Part shown: positions 33,885 through 46,317 of the stretch, one piece after another | How the letters are laid out: each line of letters begins with the position of its first letter | How positions within the stretch are numbered: position 1 is the stretch's first letter | NCBI GenBank assembly: GCA_936440205.1 | Contig: OW387141.1 | Location: forward strand, 46,633,307 to 46,697,306 | Direction of reading: 5' to 3' | DNA: 64,000 nucleotides | DNA from: Lepidonotus clava | Lineage: Eukaryota > Annelida > Polychaeta > Phyllodocida > Polynoidae | Translations under genes and position numbers: made by a program | The notes under the pieces: model-generated | What the model was told of the DNA's origin: nothing | Databases searched by the model: none | Seen by the model: the letters and a program-made list of their open reading frames with translations, nothing else

Positions 33885-36674
33885 CAGGGGCGGATATAGA
33901 ATTTTCGAAAGGAGGGGGTCAGCATAATAGTAGAGCGGCCAAACTCAAAAAGAGCCTTATTTAAGGAAAAACCCCAACCGGAGGTATAACAAAGCATGCC
34001 ATACCTCATTAGAAAGATAAATATCTCAACTTTATGGTCTGATAGTTTGTACTAAAAAAAGTGCGTCCCAGCATATCGTAAATCACTGGTTTCCATGGCA
34101 ACCACCCAAAAATCAGGTAATTCTGAAATCAACACTATTTTTAATATATCTTCCTTAATTATCAAGGTAGAAGCACAAATGAGATATCAAAATTAAGCAT
34201 TCCTAGAGTTCTATGGGATAGAAGGCTGAAATGGGTTGTCTTGGTTACTGGGTTGCCATGGTTACCAGAAATAACTCCAAAATTGACCATAATTTCAGTT
34301 TCTCTTCTCTTCTTGTTACCATGGCAACCATAAATATGGGTTTAGCAAGGAACAACAAATCTCATCTCAACAGTACATATCCCCTCTATATGGAAACGAG
34401 TGTTTTTTGTCAAAACAATGATATGGAATGCAGTAAATGACTGGTTTCCATGGAAACAACTCAAAATTCACGTTATTTCAAATTTAACAGTATTTGGACA
34501 GTATCTCCCTTAATACACGAGATAGAAACACAAATGATATGTCAAATTGATGCACTCTGAGAGTTACATTGGATAAGAAACTGAAATTGGTTGGTTCTGT
34601 CACTCGGTTGCCATGGTAACCCAAAATAACCTCAAAAATGACCATTTTTTTCACTTTTTCTCTCATTCCCGTTACCATAGCAACCAAGAACATAGATTTT
34701 AAGGTATAACAGAGTACAGTCTATCTTATCTGAAGTGTATTAGTCTCTCGTGTGTATATTTAGGGTTTGTACTGAAATATCTTGAGCATAGAATATAGTA
34801 AATGACTAGTTTCCATGGTAACTGCCTAAAAAAATAAGGGTTTCTTAAAATAAAGACTAAAATGGCCATATCTTCCTTAATATTCAAGATAGAAGCACAA
34901 GTGAAACATCAAATTAAAGCACTCTGGGAGTTCTATCGAATGGTATATTGAAATTGGTTGTCTTGGATACTCAGTTGCCATGGTAACCACAAATAACCTC
35001 AAAATTTACCATAATTTCAGGTTTCCCTCCTGTTTCTGTTACCATAGCAACCATGAATTTAAGGTATAACCAACCAACAACTATCTCATCATAGGGGTAA
35101 ATGCTCTTCCTTAAAGATTTGGATGAAATCATTTCAAAATCATGCTAGGAAATATAGTAAATGACTGGTTTCCATGGAAACCACCCAAAAATCAGGTTAG
35201 CTAAAATTCATCAATATTTGGGCCATATCTTCCTTAATATTCAAGATAGAAGCACAAGTGAAACATCAAATTAAAGCACTCTGGGAGTTCTATTGAATGG
35301 TATATTGAAATTGGTTGTCTTGGATACTCAGTTGCCATGGTAACCACAAATAACCTCAAAATTTACCATAATTTCAGGTTTCCCTCCTGTTTCTGTTACC
35401 ATAGCAACCATGAATTTAAGGTATAACCAACCAACAACTATCTCATCATAGGGGTAAATGCTCTTCCTTAAAGATTTGGATGAAATCATTTCAAAATCAT
35501 GCTAGGAAATATAGTACATGACTGGTTTCCATGGAAACCACCCAAAAATCAGGTTAGCTAAAATTCATCAATATTTGGGCCATATCTTCCTTAATATTCA
35601 AGATAGAAGCACAAGTGAAACATCAAATTAAAGCACTCTGGGAGTTCTATTGAATGGTATATTGAAATTGGTTGTCTTGGATACTCAGTTGCCATGGTAA
35701 CCACAAATAACCTCAAAATTTACCATAATTTCAGGTTTCCCTCCTGTTTCTGTTACCCTAGCAACCATGAATTTAAGGTATAACCAACCAACAACTATCT
35801 CATCATAGGGATAAATGCTCTTCCTTAAAGATTTGGATGAAATCATTTCAAAACCATGCTAGGAAATATAGTAAATGACTGGTTTCCATGGAAACCACCC
35901 AAAAATCAGGTTAGCTAAAATTCAACAATATTTGGGCCGTATCTTTCTTAATATACAAGATAAAAACACAAATGTCTTGTCAAATAGATGCACTCAAAAC
36001 ATTCTATGGCATAGAGGACTGAAATGGGTTGTCTTGGTTATCCAGTTGGTATAGAAACCAAAGATGACCTCAAAATTGATCATAATTTAGTTTTCCTTAC
36101 ATTTCTTTCAACATAGCAACCAGTAGTACAAGCTTTTCAAGTCCAAGAAATACAACGTATGACATCTATAAGGTCTACAGATTTCATCTATAGTCTCAAG
36201 AAACAGGCCTGAAGGATAGTCATCACTAGGTTCCAGGTAGATCTTATAGATTCACATATGGTTATAAAACCGAAAAACTCCGTTCTATTCATCTTTATTT
36301 TGAGCATATAATATCAAACAGATTAAATATGTGGACTAGGAAAGGAGTTATTGGTGAAACAAGAATCAAAAAGATTGATGACCATGATGCTGATGCGGTC
36401 CTCCTGCCATCATCCATGTTGACATGCGGAGAGTACTAACCTTGCTGTCGATGCTGATCATGAATATTGACATAATTCTTCATTTCATATTGACCTGGAC
36501 CAACTCTAAATATTAATAATCCATAATATATCCTCTATAATGCCTATCAATACTGATCTAAAGGTGTACAAAGGGCTGAAATGGGGAGGATTGAGACCAC
36601 CGTACCAACCAGGACCTCACCACGTTGACATCAGCTGATGCTGTTTTGACAATACCAGTGAGCAGTCTGTGATC
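33885..36674 (+). repeat. Left inverted arm with six ~357-bp units
   Basis: GTTGCCATGG-type landmarks recur near 34252, 34608, 34974, 35331, 35688 and, diverged, 36047. The middle units (34974-35690) are almost identical, so recent; outer ones are diverged. Each unit has about three palindromes: GTTGCCATGGTAACC, GTTACCATAGCAACC and GTTTCCATGGAAACC. Confidence 0.9.
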
Positions 36675-39616
36675 CACCTAAGATGCCATTAACTTACCCA
36701 TAAGTTGCAATTAAGGTGCATATAAGATTTGCCTATGACACACCAAAGATCACTGTATGATCCCAGAAAGATTCACCTGAGATGCATCTAAGATTTTTCT
36801 GGGATCCAGAAGATGTGCCTAAGATCAGAGATATCATTTTCCCTTTATTTTTTCAGAAATTTCCAGGTTTTTGCCAGTTCAGTATGAACATGAGTTTTTT
36901 CTCAACCCAAGTCACCAGTTCTGTTTTTCAATGTATACATCTGTTGTTTTTAATCCATTTAAACCATAGATGTACATTTCCTGGTGAATATGTCCACTTT
37001 TTTAGTTTCTGAACTAAAAATCTGGAAATATCCTCCCTAATTTCTGGATATTTCATACCTCCTGAATGGCAACAAGATTCAATAATAATTCCCTAAGATG
37101 CACCTAAGATGTTTCAATGATGCACCTAAGATCACATAAAGATTCCCATAACATTTGCCCAATTTGCACTTGAGATTCCACAAAGATGCACCCTTAGATC
37201 AAAGTTCTCCCAGAGATGCCCTAAAGATCATAAAACAGATCCTGCAAAATTCCCTAAAGATGTACGTAAAATGTAGCCAAGATGTACCTGTAATGCCCAA
37301 GATGCACCTAAAATTCCACAAAGATCCATCCTAAGAACCAACAAAGATCTCCCTAAAAGATGCACCTAAGATCCCAAAATTGATCCCCTTAAGATACACC
37401 AAACATGCACCTAAAATGTTATATGATGGTCCCAAGATCCCCTTAGATATGAAAGATGCACTTGAGATACCATTAGGATGCCCCTTAGATCCCATAAAGA
37501 TCCCCCTTAAGATGCATTTAAAATCTCTTTGAGATGTGCCAAGATGTGCCTAAGATTCCACCTAGATGCCCCAAAGGATCACCTAAGATGCCAATAAGAT
37601 GCCCCTAAGATGTGCCTCAAAATTCATAGACCCTGTAGCCTATGTTCTATATAAAACCACTAAGATCCCACAAGGATTCCCCTTGTAAATGCCTAAGATG
37701 TACCACAGGTGTGCCTAAAAGATCCACTCAATAGCCTCCCAGATGTGCCTATTATGCACTCAAGTTGCCTATGATGCATCCAACCTCCAACAATTATACC
37801 TCAAAGTCCCCCTAAGATGTCTAAGGTACGCTCTATCCTTTTACCCCTTTATCCCTTCATTCCCTTCCTCCCCTAAATGCCCTACCGATGCCGACAGCTG
37901 ACCCCAACAGCAACCAAATTTTGAAACATGCTTAATATGGATTCACATGGCCATCAGCAGCAGTGTCAGTGGTTGGCACCGATGTCTGTGCTAATACACG
38001 TCTTTCGACCTACGGGTATCCCACGGTTTTAAGGGACTGGAGCTTGTTCCCAGCCTGTCCAGACACCAGAAGGGCAGACACCTATCCCCTCCCCACTATA
38101 GAAATGCATGGGAAACATATTTCATTTCCAGTTTAGACAAGGAATATAATGTTTTTAGGGGTGGAAAATTATTTGGAAAAAGCAAATCCTCATCTGTCCA
38201 TTGAATCTGATCAAAACACTGGAAATACTTCCATAAATGTGTAAAGTAATAATATACAAAACAAGTTGGGTAAATATAGGGAGAAATGCTCCGTGGTTCC
38301 CTGAAAATAACCATCCCCACCCTATGGTGAGATCAGAGGGGTAGTTAGTGGTGGTATTAATTAGCACCCTCCTGTAGTCAGAGACCCCTACTGACTGATG
38401 ACCATTTTGTACATAAACCTATTGACCATGGGGACAAAATGACCCATTAACTGTGTTGTCATGGCCTAAGATTACACCATTACCTAATTCTAAACTGCTC
38501 CCATCCCCACAGGAGGTACCAGAACCGAGCTGCTCAGACTGGGGTCAATTCCCCCCTCATGTCTGACCAAGGAACTGGCCTCCCTTTCAGCCCTGAGACC
38601 CCCGGGGGCACCGATATTACATCATCTTCCTGTATCTAGAAAGCCAAGCTAATTATGCGTTGGTATGCCTTGTTCAGTCAGTGTCTGTCAACGGCCACTC
38701 CAATGGGTGGGCTGGTGGGAATGCTGATTCACCCTTCCACAGTCCCAAATCAGTTAGTGGGCATGGGGCTTAATGAAAAATCCCCAGCTTAAACCTGTCA
38801 GGCACTGAGTAAAAGCTATGTCGAAGCATCACCCTCTTCAGTCCCACATACCTGTGCAAAGGTATGTTTATGATAACTCTAATCCTTTATGGATTCCTCA
38901 AAATAAGACGTTTATGTAACCTCTGACTGCAAAATAAGACGTTTCTAATAGCCTGATAAATGACAAAACCAAAATAAAACCTTATACAACATGTGTGGGC
39001 ACCCCGTAGGTGCATCTAATGGTAAGTACTCATGGGATTCTTGGGGATACTCGATTTCTTTTGGTATAACTGTTGGTATTAACAGGGAAACTAGTTATGA
39101 CAGGTACATTTTGACTCATGAACTTTGTTCATGATCTTCATTAGACATTCATTTTTTTATTGTAAGAGAGATTGATTATTTTTAGATGGTTGTCAATTCA
39201 AGCATCTATACTGGTCATCAGTCATATCCTTTTTCTCCAGAAACGCAATGCTGTTGTCCTCTGGTCAAGCCCGAGAGATGAGTTGGTCATTTATGCTAAA
39301 GTCACTATTGAAATATATAGGAAATTGCTGGCAAATTTGGAATTTGGCAATCAAAAACCAGAAATACAGAGAAGATTGTAGGTTTAACATAGAGTTCCTA
39401 TGAAATCTGGGTCCCCAATTCATCCTCTTAGAGATTCTTCTATATATGGTCATATTTGGGGGTACACATACTCCACACACTAGAAAACCTATACGTTCTA
39501 AGCTGCCATGCAGTGTGAAATAAATTATGAAAAGTAGGGTGAAGACTGCGAGCATGGCAGGTGCTAGTGGTCTGACCCGAGACTAGTTCAGGGATGCAAA
39601 CATATTTTCCAGGGCT
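36675..39616 (+). repeat. Loop of foldback element: degenerate AAGATGCACC repeats
   Basis: From about 36680 to 37830 words such as AAGATGCACCTAAGATCCCA and AGATGCCCCTAAGATG recur in degraded form, mostly on one strand. The rest (37830-39616) is mostly unique but includes remains of a family B element (37870-38000 and 38600-38773). No transposase. Confidence 0.75.
37872..38773 (+). mobile_element. Old, split family B copy inside the loop
   Basis: CCTACCGATGCCGACAG, then AAACATGCTTAATATGG, match the left half of B copy 2; GTTGGTATGCCTTGTT and AGTTAGTGGGCATGGGGCTT (ending 38773) match its right half. About 600 bp of other sequence separates the halves. Confidence 0.45.
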
Positions 39617-42128
39617 GATCACGGACTGCTCACTGGTATTGTCAAAACAGCATCAGCTGATGTCAACATGGTGTGGTCCTGGTTGGTACGGTGGTCTCAA
39701 TCCTCCCCATTTCAGCCCTTTGTACACCTTTAGATCAGTATTGATAGGCATTATAGAGGATATATTATGGATTATTAATATTTAGAGTTGGTCCAGGTCA
39801 ATATGAAATGAAGAATTATGTCAATATTCATGATCAGCATCGACAGCAAGGTTAGTACTCTCCGCATGTCAACATGGATGATGGCAGGAGGACCGCATCA
39901 GCATCATGGTCATCAATCTTTTTGTTTCTTGTTTCACCAATAACTCCTTTCCTAGTCCACATATTTAATCTGTTTGATATTTTATGCTAAAAAAAAAGTT
40001 GAATAGAACGGAGTTTTTCGGTTTTATAACCACATGTGAATCTATAAGATCTACCTGGAACCTAGTGATGACTATCCTTCAGGCCTGTTTCTTGAGACTA
40101 TAGATGAAATCTGTAGACCTTATAGATGTCATACGTTGTATTTCTTGGACTTGAAAAGCTTGTACTACTGGTTGCTATGTTGAAAGAAATGTAAGGAAAA
40201 CTAAATTATGATCAATTGTGAGGTCATCTTTGGTTTCTATACCAACTGGATAACCAAGACAACCCATTTCAGTCCTCTATGCCATAGAATGTTTTGAGTG
40301 CATCTATTTGACAAGACATTTGTGTTTTTATCTTGTATATTAAGAAAGATACGGCCCAAATATTGTTGAATTTTAGCTAACCTGATTTTTGGGTGGTTTC
40401 CATGGAAACCAGTCATTTACTATATTTCCTAGCATGGTTTTGAAATGATTTCATCCAAATCTTTAAGGAAGAGCATTTATCCCTATGATGAGATAGTTGT
40501 TGGTTGGTTATACCTTAAATTCATGGTTGCTAGGGTAACAGAAACAGGAGGGAAACCTGAAATTATGGTAAAATTTGAGGTTACTTGTGGTTACCATGGC
40601 AACTGAGTATCCAAGACAACCAATTTCAATATACCATTCAATAGAACTCCCAGAGTGCTTTAATTTGATGTTTCACTTGTGCTTCTATCTTGAATATTAA
40701 GGAAGATATGGCCCAAATATTGATGAATTTTAGCTAACCTGATTTTTGGGTGGTTTCCATGGAAACCAGTCATTTACTATATTTCCTAGCATGATTTTGA
40801 AATGATTTCATCCAAATCTTTAAGGAAGAGCATTTACCCCTATGATGAGATAGTTGTTGGTTGGTTATACCTTAAATTCATGGTTGCTATGGTAACAGAA
40901 ACAGGAGGGAAACCTGAAATTATGGTAAAATTTGAGGTTACTTGTGGTTACCATGGCAACTGAGTATCCAAGACAACCAATTTCAATATACCATTCGATA
41001 GAACTCCCAGAGTGCTTTAATTTGATGTTTCACTTGTGCTTCTATCTTGAATATTAAGGAAGATATGGCCATTTTAGTCTTTATTTTAAGAAACCCTTAT
41101 TTTTTTTAGGCAGTTACCATGGAAACTAGTCATTTACTATATTCTATGCTCAAGATATTTCAGTACAAACCCTAAATATACACACGAGAGACTAATACAC
41201 TTCAGATAAGATAGACTGTACTCTGTTATACCTTAAAATCTATGTTCTTGGTTGCTATGGTAACGGGAATGAGAGAAAAAGTGAAAAAAATGGTCATTTT
41301 TGAGGTTATTTTGGGTTACCATGGCAACCGAGTGACAGAACCAACCAATTTCAGTTTCTTATCCAATGTAACTCTCAGAGTGCATCAATTTGACATATCA
41401 TTTGTGTTTCTATCGTGTGTATTAAGGGAGATACTGTCCAAATACTGTTAAATTTGAAATAACGTGAATTTTGAGTTGTTTCCATGGAAACCAGTCATTT
41501 ACTGCATTCCATATCATTGTTTTGACAAAAAACACTCGTTTCCATATAGAGGGGATATGTACTGTTGAGATGAGATTTGTTGTTCCTTGCTAAACCCATA
41601 TTTACGGTTGCCATGGTAACAAGAAGAGAAGAGAAACTGAAATTATGGTCAATTTTGGAGTAATTTCTGGTAACCATGGCAACCCAGTAACCAAGACAAC
41701 CCATTTCAGCCTTCTATCCCATAGAACTCTAGGAATGCTTAATTTTGATATCTCATTTGTGCTTCTACCTTGATAATTAAGGAAGATATATCAAAAATAG
41801 TGTTGATTTCAGAATTACCTGATTTTTGGGTGGTTGCCATGGAAACCAGTGATTTACGATATGCTGGGACGCACTTTTTTTAGTACAAACTATCAGGTAG
41901 GCTGTGGGACATTGTGTACAAATGGAAAAAATTGGTTTCAGCTTGTTATACCTCCGGTTGGGGTCAACTCCCAAAAAGCCTCCTTGGCCGCAGTACTATA
42001 AAGGCTAAGTTCTAAAACCGTGTGCAATTGTGCATAGGCGCACAGCATTCTTCCCTCTTTTTGTAGTTTAGGGGTCCACCAAAAGGGGGGTCAGGACCCA
42101 ATGGACCCTCCCCCTGGATCCGCCCCTG
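39617..42128 (-). repeat. Right inverted arm with five ~357-bp units
   Basis: Landmarks CCATGGCAAC near 40594, 40951, 41319 and 41674 plus a diverged one near 40240: one unit fewer than the left arm. The distal parts of the arms differ (right end about 41960-42128 has its own sequence beyond the shared TIR). Confidence 0.85.
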
Positions 42129-42133
42129 ATGTT

Positions 42134-44090
42134 GCATGATTTATTGGATAATTGCGTCGATTTATCAAGATCTATATAGTTATATATATAAACATATGTA
42201 TACAATAATTATATATATAAACATATGTATATAATTATGCAATAAACTATTGCATATGTATAGATCGTGAGGGATCTTAGCAATTGCTGAGCTATTGCAG
42301 ATTTGAAACATAAGGGCCACCAACGAATCTTAACACTTTCACCAACAAATGTTTCGGATTGTTGAAATTGTTATTTCAAATTGATAAACGTGGTATAACT
42401 TCTAGGAGTTGCAGAAGGAGCAATGTTACACCATTAGGCATTTATTTCTTTTGTCCAAACCTCAATTATATACCCGCTGCTGGGAGAGCTGAGACTATGC
42501 CAAAACCTGAAATCCCTAATGGGAACGGCAAAAAAGCCTATGATGTTATGATTAACCTCACAAAATGATCCTAGTGTTATTAAAAAGAAAACAGGATTCA
42601 GCCAACAAAAGGCGGCCCCTGAGGGCATCCCAATAAATAACGACCCGGGCTCCTCCCCCGCCCTACCTGTATTACCCCACTCTCAGGTATCAACCCCCGG
42701 GGGTGGGGGGGGGGGGGAGGAGGGGGGGTACTCCACCCAGGTTTGGGTACCCACTGCACAAAACAAAACGAGCTGTAGAAGCTGTGGCTGTAACTTCGAT
42801 CTGGGTTGGGGAAAAAAAGGGGGAGGGGGGGCTGTAACTGACCTAGAAGTCCAAAAAGGGGGACTGTCAGGGGCACCATACTGTGGGAGCTGTTGTGTTT
42901 AGGTAGTCTAATCAGGGAATAAGCATCAAGGATTAGCCCATGTGATTGTTTGAGTAACAATTTGAGGTAAAAGCTCATGTCTATAAGCTTTGCCTGTAAG
43001 CAAATGATATAGGTTCAGTAAAAGAAAAATGGGCTGTAGATTCACATTAAAGAAAATAGGGGGCTGTTAAATTAAAACAGAGAGCTGTCTCCTTGGGAAC
43101 ACCGGTGGCTGTAGTTTTGTTTTGGGTACCTACCCTCAAAGAGTCAGTGCCCCCCCCCCCCCCCCCGATGTATCACCTTACCTGCCCCACCCCCTCACAC
43201 CTGGGCAGGTGGGCCGTGAATGGGGTACGCCCCTCTCTGCCCGGCATGGTCTTCTCTCAGGCAGTGTGATGAAGTCGTCCCATACAGGGGATGACAACAC
43301 TGGGCCCCCTGATTCAGGTTCAAAGCTGGGGAGGGTCTCTGGGGAACTGCATGAAGGCAGGTAGTATGGAGGTGTGCTGTACTGCCACATGACAGAAGGA
43401 AGAAGTAATTTTTTAAGAAAAAGTTTATCCAAATTTGTAAGTATGATAATTCAGGTATGTCCAAGGTAATGGAAAGGTAACCTTTATGAACTAGAGTTTT
43501 TGCTGGTAACTTTTAAATTCCTCGAAAGGTCTTGTATAGGTGACCTTTTTATTACCTTCGATGTACAAAATGGCCCCATTTACAAAACACTGTAAGTTCA
43601 TTAAAGGCTATTTTCACGCAGTCTGGGGTATGGATAGTTTGAAGACGCCTTGCAAACAAAGACAGTGATCCACGAAAAACACGTGACACGTGCTTGAAAT
43701 AATGATATACCATTTTGAGTGTACCTAAATCTCAAAGGGGGGTTTGAACTAAATTACAATGACGACTGCACAGGAAAGGGGTTAAATCATAGAGGTTTGT
43801 GGGCATCTTATTATCAGGATTAGTTGTAGGCATTTGTAGGTATTTACGACACTTTGAAAAATTATTAACACAGATCTATCGCAAAACCATCAACAGATCC
43901 ATGAGTGGTGAATAAGGACGTTAGTGGGGAGGGAAGTAGGGAAAGAGAGCTTTAGTGTTTTAGAAAATTAAACCACCACCAATTAGGTCAGGGGAAGCGG
44001 ACGCCTGACTCAGAATTATCGCCTCCCTCAAACCCTACTGCACAAAACCCCCTGGACTTCCCCTAATCCGGGTTCTTTTCGTGCTGACGG
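42134..44090. other. Non-coding stretch, no gene seen
   Basis: A duplicated TTATATATATAAACATATGTATA word lies at 42179-42240. G-rich (42695-42730) and C (43150-43166) tracts follow. Opposed proline- and glycine-rich frames at 42598-43364 are composition artefacts. Confidence 0.4.
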
Positions 44091-44094
44091 GGAA

Positions 44095-44198
44095 TTTGGC
44101 GGGAGATTCCGTGATGGCGATGTGTGCCTGGTTCTGATTGGTGGAGGATCAGATTCCGTGAGAGAGATGTGTCGGCGCCTCTGATTGGCGGGTATTGA
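44095..44198 (+). promoter_or_regulatory. E2F-like site and duplicated CCAAT module
   Basis: TTTGGCGGGA (44095-44104) fits the E2F consensus. A 47-bp unit containing GATTCCGTGA, GATGTGT and TCTGATTGGYGG follows twice (from 44105 and 44152), so two inverted CCAAT boxes (ATTGG at 44137 and 44184) are exactly 47 bp apart. E2F plus paired NF-Y sites is a hallmark of cell-cycle promoters. No adjacent exon is recognised. Confidence 0.45.
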
Positions 44199-45362
44199 TA
44201 TTGGTTAAAGACCTTTCGTTTTATGGGATTTTAACCGTTCAGATAATAGCTTTTCATGGTGTCTACAATTCCCATTTTAGGATATTGATTTTTCCATGGA
44301 TTGACATCTCTTGTCGTCGTTGGTGTCTTGTTACAAAGAAGTAACGTAATATCTTAGAAGTTCTCTGAACCCATAGATTCAATCCAAGAAAAAAAAGCAC
44401 CTGTTTGTCCGAGATAGAATGGTATACACAGAATTCTGTGGACCCTCGGTTTTCTTTATCTAAGATATCTGAAGTTCAAACGATTAGTTTTAGAAACTGA
44501 TGCAGTAATAGTTTCAATGGATGTTGCCCTCTCAATATGACCATATGCACAATAAAGAAAGCCTGCCTTCGTAAAAGTGTCGGGGTACGGTCTCTACTCT
44601 CTCTTAGATTCGACCATCAACGAAAATCGACAGAATTGTCAAACCTTCTTCTCGTCTTCATGCATATGACCATAGCTGTTGATACAGCGATAAACATCAA
44701 TAACCAACCAACCTTTAGTAGGAAGTGCCCTCTCCCACCACTAACACCCCCCCCCCTCCCCTTCACCCAGCCGCCTGTAGCCGATCTCTATACCTCCTTT
44801 AAGAGGGTTTGCCGCCTTAAGCCCCGAGGGCCTCCCACAGCTTAACGACTACAAAAGGGATCGGCGGGCCTCGACGCAACTACCAACGTCTTTTTTTAAC
44901 GTCTCACGATGAGATGCATATTTTCCCATACGTTTTTGGCGGTGCCTGAATCGTCTTTGGTGGGAAGGTTTTGGGTAATGGAGCAAGCTGCCCCCAGCTA
45001 TTTGGTTAACTTTTAATGTGGCAGAGAATGGCTCCCTCTAATCGTGTTATCCGCGCACTGCATTCTGTCACGAAACGTTAGGGTGGTGGTTCGGCCCGAG
45101 CGCCCTTTGATATCTTATCGCTGAAAAATGTTGCCATTTTAAGCAAAGTATATATACCTGGGCCTTTGTGAAGGTGCCAACTTTGATTTCCATTCTTTCT
45201 GGGATTCTTTTTATAATGCACCCCCAATTGTGTTTTTATTGAGTGTTTTTTGATGCAGTTTTCCTACTTTTCTCTGCTTTCACAGAAGGCCTGCTTTAGA
45301 TCCTTTAAGAAAGTATCTTTGGGAATGTTTCCATTTAAAAATGTGACTTCTTCTTATCGTAA
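44199..45362. other. Non-coding stretch, no gene seen
   Basis: Unique DNA with a C-rich, non-repetitive block (44720-44880). This is the left flank of the LTR element; no gene is visible. Confidence 0.4.
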
Positions 45363-45366
45363 GCAT
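45363..45366. repeat. Target-site duplication GCAT (left)
   Basis: GCAT directly precedes the outer edge of the left LTR and is repeated after the right LTR at 55595-55598, so the element is still at its insertion site with both ends intact. Confidence 0.85.
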
Positions 45367-46304
45367 TGCGCCGGGGAGGCATAGAGTTTATGTCGGATGA
45401 TAACTCGAATTGCTGACCGGCGTGTTTAAAAGGGTTGCTAGATAGTAGAGTACTGTAAAGGTACTCCCCGCTGAATACTAGATTCTCACGGTAACTTTGG
45501 ACAACTTATGTAAAGGAAGAGTCACACGTTCAAATACAGTTTCAAACCTTTATTTCTGATAAGCGTACAATAGATGAAGCGTTCCGTACAAATACCATAC
45601 AGTGCTGGTGAGTGGTACCAAAGTGACAATAATAACGCCCCTCTGAGCGCCTACCTCTATACTCCAATCAGAGTCCGTGCCAACCGCCGATCTGGTGTCA
45701 AGCCTGAGACCTCCAGGCCTGCTGCAGTCTCTAGTCCGGTGGTCTGGCAGAGTGGCTGGGCCAGGTAGAGTAGTGGCTTCCGGTCTAGTAGAGTATCCAG
45801 TGAGGTAGTCCAGGGGTATGCCTTTCAGAGGGGGCTCCAGGAGAGTGTCTCCCTACAGTGGCAGGGATCCCCTTTATACAGATCCTCTCCTCCTGGGAGG
45901 AGGGGGCCTGTATGATGTCATGGGCTATATTTAGCAGGTGATATCACCATCCAGTCTCCTGATTGGTCGACTGATGGGGAGGGGTTGGTTGTGCAGGCCT
46001 GAGAGGAAGAGGGGGAGTTGTGCATGGGTTGCATCATCTCCCTGAGTGGGGAGGGGTGGTTTGTGGAGGCCTCTGATTGGCGGGTGGCAGCTCCAGAGGG
46101 TGGGGTGGCAGGTGCATGGGGGCGAAGCCCAAGCATACCCATGGTTATACTCAGTCACTGTCTGGCAGCCGTACGGTTCACAACAGGTGGTGCTTATATA
46201 CTACCTTACACTAACATGGTTGTACATAGGTATATGGGAGGTTGTGTCTGCAAAAGTAGGGTTCTAGGCTTTCTGTGTTTGGGACTGGTTGCAGTCCCGA
46301 CACA
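45367..46304 (-). repeat. 3' LTR
   Basis: Same length and apparently same sequence as the 5' LTR. CCAAT boxes lie at 46076-46080 and 45962-45966, TATAAA at 45873-45878 and a polyadenylation signal at 45550-45555 (all minus strand). Confidence 0.9.
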
Positions 46305-46317
46305 CTCGCCCCCGGTC
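46305..46317 (-). other. Putative polypurine tract
   Basis: Directly next to the 3' LTR, the minus strand reads GACCGGGGGCGAG, a purine-rich run in the position where plus-strand DNA synthesis is primed in LTR elements. Confidence 0.6.

Larger units (their letters stand above)
33885..42128. mobile_element. 8.2-kb foldback DNA transposon
   Basis: The outer ends are inverted: CAGGGGCGGATATAG (left) and CCTGGATCCGCCCCTG (right). ATGTT occurs immediately outside both (33880-33884 and 42129-42133), a 5-bp target duplication. The left arm (33885-36674) and right arm (39617-42128) are long inverted copies built of ~357-bp tandem units; the loop (36675-39616) is a different, degenerate repeat field. 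No transposase or other protein is encoded; mirrored 69-residue frames in the two arms (34231-34440 and 41495-41704) are by-products of symmetry. It would need a transposase in trans. The small element at 29722-29889 shares its right TIR and its 5-bp duplication length. Confidence 0.9.

Noticed and set aside
34231-34440. A 69-residue frame repeated almost exactly at 41495-41704
   Set aside because: The repetition is explained by the inverted arms of the foldback element; the residues follow the X-box palindromes and show no protein pattern.
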